64,000 nucleotides of DNA, from the NCBI GenBank assembly GCA_037127255.1, contig JBANSL010000012.1:32417115-32481114 (forward strand), in the 5' to 3' direction. This stretch comes from Persicaria tinctoria. Taxonomy: Eukaryota > Streptophyta > Magnoliopsida > Caryophyllales > Polygonaceae. Below the pieces are notes generated by a model that worked only from the letters and a program-made list of their open reading frames with translations, did not search any database and was not told the DNA's origin. A program made the position numbers and the translations under genes. Shown here in pieces: positions 56,740 to 64,000 of this stretch (the stretch's first letter is position 1; each line of letters begins with the position of its first letter).

Positions 56740-58033
56740 TTAATTATTTGGCAGCTGGAATTTTCCCTTCACATTGCCTAAAAGCCAAAAAGGATAAGAT
56801 TCGGCACGATGCTCGATATATGTTTGGGATAATCCTTTTCTATGGAAACACTAAGCTGATCGAATTATTCATCGATGTCTTCCAAACAGTGAGGGAACTT
56901 CTGTTTTGATATTCTGTCATTCACATCCTAGCAGAGGACATTTTGGACCACATCGAACTGCTAGGAAAGTCCTTGAAGCAGGATTTTGGTGGCCTCACAT
57001 CTTTCGCGATGCTCACGCTTTTTGCAGAACTTGTGATAGTTGTCATTGTCAGCGCACATGAAACATTCTAAGCAGAAACGAGATGCCATTATCTTCGATT
57101 ATGGTGTGTGAGATCTTTGACGTTTGGGGTATTGATTTCATGAGACCATTTCCTATTTCATTTGGTAATGTCTACATATTGCTTGCAGTTGATTACATTT
57201 CTGAGTGGGTTGAAGCAAAGGCCATTAAAACTGATGATGCTCACGTAGTCGCTAGTTTCTTGAAGAGCTTATTTGCTAGATTTGGGATGCCTTGAGCCGT
57301 TATCAGTGATAGGGGAACTCATTACTAAAACAAGATTGTTAGCATTCTGTTGAGGAAATATAATGTGACTCAGAAGGTTTCAACTGCTTATCATCCGCAA
57401 ACCAATGGACAAGCTGAACTCTCCAACAAAAAAGTGAAGAGGATTCTGGAGAAAACTGTTGCACCTAACTGCAAGGATTGGAGTCTCCGATTGAAGGATG
57501 CTCTATGGGCATATCATACTACTTATAAGACACTCATTGGGATGTCACCACTTCGCTTGGTTTATTGAAAACCTTGTCATCTACCAGCTGAGCTCGAGCA
57601 CAACTGGGTAGTCAAACAGGCTAATATGGATACATTTGAAGCAGGAGAATTTAGGAAGCTTCAACTCTAGGAATTGGAAGAGATTCATTACAAACAGGCT
57701 AATATGGATACATTTGAAGCAGGAGAATTTAGGAAGCTTCAACTCTAGGAATTGGAAGAGATTCATTGGGATGCTTATGAAAATGTCGTGATTCACAAGA
57801 ACAAATCCATAGCTTGGCCTGATAAACACATCTTGAGAAGAGAATTTCATCAGGGAGATAAGGTTATGTTGTACGTTTCGCACCTAAAACTCCACCTAGG
57901 GAATTTCAAATCTAGATGGACAAACCCTTTAATCGTAGTCCATGTCTATCCCTATGGTGCAGTTGACTTACATAACCCGATCGATGGTCATAACTTCAAG
58001 GTGAGCGGCCAAAGGATCAAGAAATATCACTAG
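56740..58033 (+). pseudogene. Athila-type integrase
   Basis: The zinc-binding N-terminal part (about 56900-57060) is broken by stops. The catalytic core has Asp in [11 protein letters not shown] (near 57123) and Asp in AVISDRGTHY (near 57298), then [14 protein letters not shown], which carries the Glu (near 57390). [15 protein letters not shown] follows near 57510. A C-terminal domain with GDKVMLYVSHLKL (near 57860) and KVSGQRIKKY closes it. An exact 78-bp tandem duplication lies at 57613-57768. Stops at 57293 and 57328 and in the duplicated region inactivate it. Confidence 0.9.
57613..57768 (+). repeat. 78-bp in-frame tandem duplication in integrase
   Basis: Two copies starting CAAACAGGCTAATATGG (57613 and 57691), nearly identical and adding 26 codons. 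Each copy ends near AGAGATTCATT. Their likeness suggests that the duplication is recent relative to the element. Confidence 0.92.
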
Positions 58034-58905
58034 GACATCGTCGGACAAGTTACGAATTCTTGGCAATGCGAAAACATTCATGAGGAGTAGTATTTGATTC
58101 CCTACGTCTAGCCAAGGACGTAAAACAAAGGTTGATTCATTACGTCTAGCCAAGGACGTAAAACAAAGGCGCTGCTCAGGAGGCAACCCGAGGTAAGTTT
58201 TAGTTGTTTTTCATTTTACTTTTTCTTTCATTTACATTATTTAGTTAGTAGATTTATTTAAATTATTGTACTTTAGATTTTAGAAAAGAACTAGTAGGAA
58301 GGAAGTAGGTTATGGAAAATAAAACAAAGAAAGCATAACAGGAAAGACCGGTGTCCGCTGCCTGGGTTACTCAGCAAGTAACCAACCCACCATTTCGTTT
58401 GGGAGACAGGCCCACCTTATTTTAAAACCCTATTTTTATTCACTCCCTCTCCTTCCTTCTCTAACCTCCAAACCCTTCCTCCATAACCTCCAAACCATCT
58501 CCTTCACCTCAAATCTCCACAATCCTTCCAAACCGTCACTCAGCTCCGTTTGAAATTCTGACCACATATTCGGAATCTACACGTCCCGATCTACTAGATT
58601 TCATACTTTTTCCTCAATTTCCATCACTTTCAAAAATCACCAAAATCATATATCACCACCTCCGACCACTTTCCGCTTGGAATCGGATCCCCACAGGTTT
58701 AAGGAGCACTTTTCGTGAAAGGAGGAAGAAAAACGGGTTGATTTCAACATCGGAGGTGGCCTTTTCTTGACAAAGCAACCGCGACTCCACTGCCCAAACA
58801 GAACCGGCGCCCGCTGCTTGCAACCCGGCGCCCGCCGCTTGTGCAGAACTCCCTTTTCGGTCATTTTTCTCTAAGTTTCGTTCGGTTTAATCATTTCCTT
58901 TCATC

Positions 58906-59890
58906 ATGACTTCATTTCCAGACATGATTGCACCCATGAACCTTAGTGATGAGGAATTAGAACAATAAAATAGCTTACACCTTAGTAAATATTCGACGAC
59001 GAATTTTCGATCATCCAGCGCTAGATCAATTAGGTCTTGCGGAAGCCTGTGCCATCCTTTTGGACAAGGGTGGTCTTGGAAACATTATTATTATGCATGA
59101 ATTGAACTATCCGGATTTGATTAGAGGGTTTCTGGCCACTTTAGAGGTTGCTGAGGATGGTTCTATTGAGTTTTCTATGATGGGAAGGATGTATGAGCTA
59201 TCTAGGGCACGACTGAAGAGTTATCTCGGTGTCACTCAGCCTCCCACTGCAGACCTATTGACACTTGGGCCACAGCTACATGCACCCCTTGGATTTCTGG
59301 AGGGGGAACTACAACTACTCCATCACTCATCCTGGATTGCGTCTCTTCCACAAGGTGCTGAATAACACCTTCTTTGGGCAGAATGAGCTCAACAAGGTCT
59401 CACAGAGGAGCTGGGCTGCGATGTATTGCCTTACTCCAGATGCGGAGGTCATTCCTGATTGGGTCCAGCTGTTCTTAGACGCTTGTGCTGATATGCTTGT
59501 TGGAGGACATCAGAGGGATAGATGTACCATAGGCTTTGGTGGCCTCATTACGCTGATAATTGTTCGTTGCAAATTTCATATTGAGGATTTAGTTCCGATG
59601 GCTGGGGATTCACGCATCTCGATGGAGATGCCGATGAGGATCGATGAGGCATCTGGAGGGCGGTATGGCTCCATTTATCCGACGCTCTGGTCGTAGGAAC
59701 GCCTATATCATCTGTCTTCCTGCACAACTTCCTATGGGATCGACAATTGCTAATTTCAACCTTCCGTTGGAGGCTGAGGATCATTCTGTTGAGCCCGATG
59801 ATGATGATGATGCCGATGCTGATGCTGCTGAGTGGTACGTGCCACTTTCTACTTTCGTGAGTGAGGGGAGAGTCCAACCGGGCTAGGGTA
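58906..59890 (+). pseudogene. Athila-type downstream ORF (env-like position, unknown function)
   Basis: It starts with ATGACTTCATTTCCAGA and holds long frames that must be joined at about 59265-59365. The product includes NIIIMHELNYPDLIRGFLAT, then LSRARLKSYLGVTQPP and HPGLRLFHKVLNNTFFG, and ends with an acidic DDDDDADADA run near 59800. Proteins like this occupy the place between integrase and the 3' LTR in Athila elements. Their function is unknown and I see no membrane segments. The start is preceded by two GC-rich CCGGCGCCCG motifs (58803 and 58826). Confidence 0.72.
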
Positions 59891-60239
59891 TGAGGATTCT
59901 GATACTGACAAGAGTTATGTCTCCTCCTCTTCTCTTGGTCGCTCTGGTCGGTATGATTACCGACTGGACGAGATTCATCAGTTGCAGATTGACCAGGGCA
60001 CGGAGTTCAGAACTTCAGACAGTACCACCGCGATCTCCATCAGCATCAGGATGAGCTATACGAGAGGCAGGAGGATTATGCCCGTGCGCTCTCCGGACTT
60101 TAGAGCATCTTTGACTCATTGGTCCAGCATCTCCAACAGTTTGATCCATTCCCACTGTCGCTGCCCCATTGAGTCATATCGTACCCTTCCTTACACTTTT
60201 TATTTATTATTTCTGCTTTTGTCCTTGTGTTTAGACATT

Positions 60240-60275
60240 GAGGAAAATGCCATCTTTAAGTGTGGGGGAGGGGAA
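60240..60275 (+). other. upstream polypurine-like tract (first of two)
   Basis: ATTGAGGAAAATGCCATC is followed by TTTAAGTGTGGGGGAGGGGA. It resembles the true polypurine tract before the 3' LTR and lies about 1.33 kb upstream of it. Confidence 0.65.
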
Positions 60276-60914
60276 TGATGGATTTATGGTTTATGGATTT
60301 TGAAGTTTGTTTAAGACATGTTTAAATTTCCATTTTATGATTTGGTATGTACTTGGATAATCTTTATGTTTAGACATCTTGCATTATGTTATGTTTATTG
60401 CTTATGGTTATTGTTGTATTTCAAAAAAAAAGAAAAAAAAAAGAGAAAGGAAAAATGAAAAAAAATGTCGAAAAACAATAAAATATCATGCATTGCATAT
60501 ATGTTGTTATCTAAATATCCACCTTAGTTAGCGAAACTCTATATTTTCTTATGGCATGAAACTGTAAAACCTACGATGAATTTGAAGTGCTTAGCCTTAT
60601 TGCGTTAAAATGTTTTCTTGAGGAGCATGATTGGTGATGTAATTGAGCGTGTATGATCAAGCTTGAGTATGATTGAAATCCTACAAAACATGACCCTTGT
60701 GAGATTGTTTTGGTCTTATTAAAATCATCTAATTTCTTTTTTTCTCATATGCGTGAATTATTCTTCTTATGTTTCTACCTCTTGATATTGACTTCATTAT
60801 CTATTGTCAAGACCGATTCACATGTTTGTTGCTTGTGGAATTTTATACTTTTATGTTTGGTATTTGGCTTTAGTTGTATGTGAGAATTGAGTGAAATAAT
60901 GTGGCGATGGTTGA

Positions 60915-61065
60915 GACACTTAGTAACCAGATTTATGCATGGCACCCATGGGTATGATTCGCGCAAAACGGTGTCAAAAGCTACCCAGGCCACTAAGAAA
61001 GAAAGCTTGATAATTGAGTGACCGGATTCATTCATGACACCCATGTTTGCGAATCGCGTTAAAAG
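60915..61065 (+). repeat. repeated conserved non-coding motif
   Basis: Two copies about 96 bp apart (60921 and 61017), each with TAACC or GACCGGATT(C/T)AT, then (G/A)(G/A)CACCCATG and a GATTCGCG or GAATCGCG end. They match the three copies at 19251-19472. Confidence 0.8.
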
Positions 61066-61581
61066 ATAATCAAGTGGATTTTACTCTAGTAAGTTGAGGT
61101 ATCGGAAGATACCAAAACTGAAAGAAATTTGAAGGAAAAAAAGGAGAAAAAGAATAATCGAAAAAAATAATTCAAAAGCTTAGACCTAGGGAGGATAAAA
61201 TTCACCTAGAGGAAAAAGTAAGCTAGAAAAAAAAAGAGTTATACTAGAGCCAAATTGCTTATTTTTATTGTTTTTTTTAAGTAATGATATTTTGGTGGAG
61301 ATTTAGTGATATTTTTGTCAATTTCTATGAGTTTAGTTGCATTTTGGATTGAGTTGAAAGTTAAACTTAAAGCCTAAACACATGAGAGCATGGGTGAAAC
61401 ACATATCTTTTGTGAGGTTGGATGATTTGTACTTTGATGCTTTGATCACTAAATACATGCTACGGTGTTTATTCACTTGACCGTGTGCTCCTTGAAATTT
61501 GATTTGTTTTGGTTGAGGCTATTGCATGAATAATGAACTTGTTGGTACAAGTTGCTTTTTATTATTCGCTCGAGGACTAGC

Positions 61582-61603
61582 GAAGCTTAAGTGTGGGGGA
61601 GTT
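61582..61603 (+). other. polypurine tract of the long Athila-type element
   Basis: GCTTAAGTGTGGGGGAGTT lies directly before the 3' LTR start TGATAATGCATAG. This is the plus-strand primer site. Confidence 0.8.
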
Positions 61604-62759
61604 TGATAATGCATAGTTTAGATAGGCATTATAGGTAGGTATTATTGCATTTATGTGAGCATATGGCATGATTATTGAGTAATTCACATTATTAGTGTTT
61701 TATCTTTCAAATGTTGAATCTACGCACTTTTCATGCTTATTCGCAGATTTGTATTCCGGCACTTGTGCGGATGTATTTATGGCTTTCCTGGGGATGAGCA
61801 TGAGGAGTTAGAATTGGAGAAAAGTATTAAAAAGGCAAGAAGACACGTGAGGAAGAGCTGAGCACAGAAACAGAAGCAAGGAGCTAAAAAACGAGGCTAC
61901 TGACAGAGGCGGCGCCGCCAGCATTAATACGGATCTTCCAAATTCTATCTTTGGAACAATTTGTTATGTTTGTAGGTTAATTATTTCGGCCGATTTTGAC
62001 ATGGAACGTAGACCTAGTTTTGATAAAACAATGGAGAGAATGAGAGGATGAACTCCTATGAGGAACTAAACCTCTTTTGATCCGTCTACGATTTGGAGAC
62101 ATGATTAGATGATTTGTGAGACTTGATTTCTATCTATTCTATGCTTGATTGATTCAATACCTTTATTCTTTAATTGATTGATTGCATATATTCACTCTTG
62201 ATTAGCTACCTTGACGGAATTTCCTCTCTTGCTAGGGTTTGATTACTTCTTGCGATTTGATTGAATCTAAGTAGCAAACACAATCAATCACTCCCGTGAA
62301 AGCATCGATTGGTTATGTGTGGGATATTGAAAATTTTGCTTTATCAATTGTATCGATTAGGGTTAGGGAGTTGCGCCTCTATCTTTAATTGATTATGTTA
62401 TTGGTATTGTTTAATTGCCAAAGCTTTAGAGTAATCCAAGGTCGGATGAATCAAATAAGGATAAATAAAATAGAGTCGAGGATCAATGACCTAACCATTG
62501 TTGATGAATTGTAGGGGAAACTATCTCATCACTATTAATTATCACAATTCACCATGACTACTTTCACCTTATTCAATTGCCTTCTTATTCAATTATACTT
62601 TGATCTCATTCCCTTTGTTAGCAATTTGAGATGATAGGAAAGGTATTCTCTTTGTCGATCGACATCTGGACTTACCACTTCTACGGATTAATAGGGTCAG
62701 GTTATTATTATTACTTTTGGGGCGAGGTAAAGCATACGACACTCTATATCGGCACACCA
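61604..62759 (+). repeat. 3' LTR of the long Athila-type element
   Basis: Starts TGATAATGCATAGTTTAGAT and ends CTATATCGGCACACCA. It matches the 5' LTR across its length, with scattered substitutions and small gaps. The GC-rich box is GGCGGCGCCGCCAGC at 61908, shorter than that in the 5' LTR. Confidence 0.9.
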
Positions 62760-62814
62760 CATACACGTACACTATTCCTATAATAAAGATAGAAGAAGAG
62801 TGTGGTTTCATCTA

Positions 62815-64000
62815 GAATTCGCAACAATGGTTGATTCTACTCGATCCTTGACCCAGTTCCCAATTATTCAATCTTTATTCCGATTTTGGTTTATATGGAT
62901 TGACATTTCTCGCGGAGATGACAATCCTCATCGGCAGAAAGGTCACCCAAACCGTCATTACCCTACACAATCAAGATCATCATGCCGACATTACTCAATT
63001 ATGCTTGCTACAAACGTTCTAATTGTTCTCACGAATCAATTGAAACCCTAGCACGATGCAATTCTACAAAGATGTGAATCAAAGTAAAATTAACAACATA
63101 AATCGGCGCAAGGACAATGAAATAAACATGGGAATAATATAGAAATAAAGTCTCAAGATTCACCAACCAATTCTTGAATTGAAGACAAAACCACGAGAAT
63201 CCTAGGTATTCATGACTTACCATGGATCTCTCAACTCCAAATCCTCTAATAAAGCATTCTTAATCTAAAATGGTGAATTGTTAATCAATGAAAACTACTG
63301 AAAATGACCTAATATAGGCCTCCTTTCGTCGGCCAAACCCTAGCATAAGTTTAGATAAAAGTTCCCATAAAGATAGATTGGGTCGCGTATCGCAAATCCG
63401 GATCTGACGAGACGGCGGGCGGCCGTGGAAAGGGCGACGGGCGCCGTCCGTACAGTGCTGACAGCTTCGATAGACTGAACTTGTAATGCACTTTCTGGAG
63501 TCATCCTTCGTTCGATTGACGCATATGAATATGCGTTGGAAAACTCTTCCCAATAACTACGATTCTCATGAAGACTTCAAAAGCTCATTCCAACTTATCA
63601 GAACCTTAAAGATGGGATCTCTCCATGTTCTCCATTTCCGCTCCTATTCCTTAGCTCTTCTTTCTCTATTTGCTCCTAGTTTTCTCCACCTTTCGAGTTT
63701 GAATCATAAGACCTACAAATAAACACTAAAAACCCTAGATTTCAAAGTTCGAATACCAAATGATCAAGAATATGAATAAGCTTATTAAACATGCAATAAG
63801 AATACTTAATGCACCTAAGACCACCTATAAATGACCAAATAAAATATCCATTATCAAACTCCCCCACACTTAGCTTCGCTAGTCCTCTAGCGAACATAGA
63901 TTAGAGCATAAAGATATAGATTTTTTCATATCTAAACAAAAAAAATATTATATAGCATAAAAAGTGCAATTTAAACATGAAATAAGCAAACAAATTGTCA
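62815..64000 (-). mobile_element. minus-strand Athila-type LTR and internal start, cut by window edge
   Basis: Reading leftward: internal sequence from 64000, the polypurine tract GCTAAGTGTGGGGGAGTT (63881-63860), then an LTR beginning TGATAATGGATATTTTA (63859) and running to about 62815. It resembles the solo LTR at 15650-16970, for example TAATGCACCTAAGACC against GGTCTTAGGTGCATTA. The outer LTR end is missing where the long Athila-type element abuts. GC-rich GACGGGCGCCGTCCG lies at 63437. Confidence 0.82.

Larger units (their letters stand above)
49842..62759 (+). mobile_element. long Athila-type Ty3/gypsy retrotransposon
   Basis: A paired-LTR element: 5' LTR 49842-51000, PBS 51004-51023, gag 52911-53560, protease 54346-54800, RT and RNase H 55230-56400, integrase 56740-58032, downstream ORF 58906-59890, two polypurine-like tracts and 3' LTR 61604-62759. 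Without the nested solo LTR it is about 11.1 kb, normal for Athila. Many stops and frameshifts show it is not autonomous now. The 3' flank is CATAC. The 5' end is disturbed by a small duplication (GCATATTTTAGATA twice at 49833-49862), so no matching target duplication can be read. CGGCGCCCG-type motifs recur inside it. Confidence 0.9.

Overview
This is nuclear DNA from a flowering plant, probably a eudicot. The evidence is spliced genes with plant-type products (COP9 signalosome subunit 5, a class III secretory peroxidase, part of a MATE transporter) in AT-rich sequence packed with plant transposons: Ty1/copia, Athila- and Tat-like Ty3/gypsy, L1-type LINE, Mutator-like, hAT-like, PIF/Harbinger-like and Stowaway elements. 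I cannot name the species.

Layout. 1-2263: a decayed copia remnant and a possible LTR fragment. 2264-7017: a copia element with 123-bp LTRs and target duplication GCCCA; its 5' LTR is split by a 1.5-kb Mutator-like element with a GC-rich interior. 7024-10035: a minus-strand copia element truncated inside integrase, lying in an intron of a MATE transporter gene whose first two exons are at 10091-11476. 11.5-21.5 kb: no intact gene; a foldback element, a solo Athila-type LTR, an unusual Athila derivative with one LTR, a 575-bp tandem duplication and a Stowaway MITE. 21613-24149: complete six-exon CSN5 on plus. 25373-29431: complete four-exon class III peroxidase on minus, tail to tail with CSN5; its third intron holds a hAT-like element that itself holds a Stowaway MITE. 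29815-35537: a LINE split by a 1.86-kb solo LTR and ending in a long TA tract. 35835-39323: a Harbinger-like TIR element with a 2.45-kb Tat-like short LTR element inside it. 39.3-44 kb: four more TIR or foldback elements. 44770-64000: a nest of Athila-type elements in both orientations, including one long element (49842-62759) with decayed gag, protease, RT/RNase H, integrase and a downstream ORF, two solo LTRs with readable target duplications, and a further element running off the right edge.

Only CSN5 and the peroxidase look like intact functional genes. CSN5 is the metalloprotease subunit that removes NEDD8/RUB from cullins, in the nucleus and cytosol. The peroxidase carries a signal peptide and should act in the cell wall or apoplast. 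They are neighbours with no shared pathway. The MATE gene is intact over two exons, but no later exons are visible in the 10 kb where they would be expected.

I see no new enzymatic or defence system. The most unusual signals are in the Athila-type elements: two conserved polypurine-like tracts per element, a repeated non-coding motif between them, an LTR module found in both orientations next to GC-rich palindromes, and the one-LTR insertion with a matching target duplication. All boundaries and alignments were read by eye.
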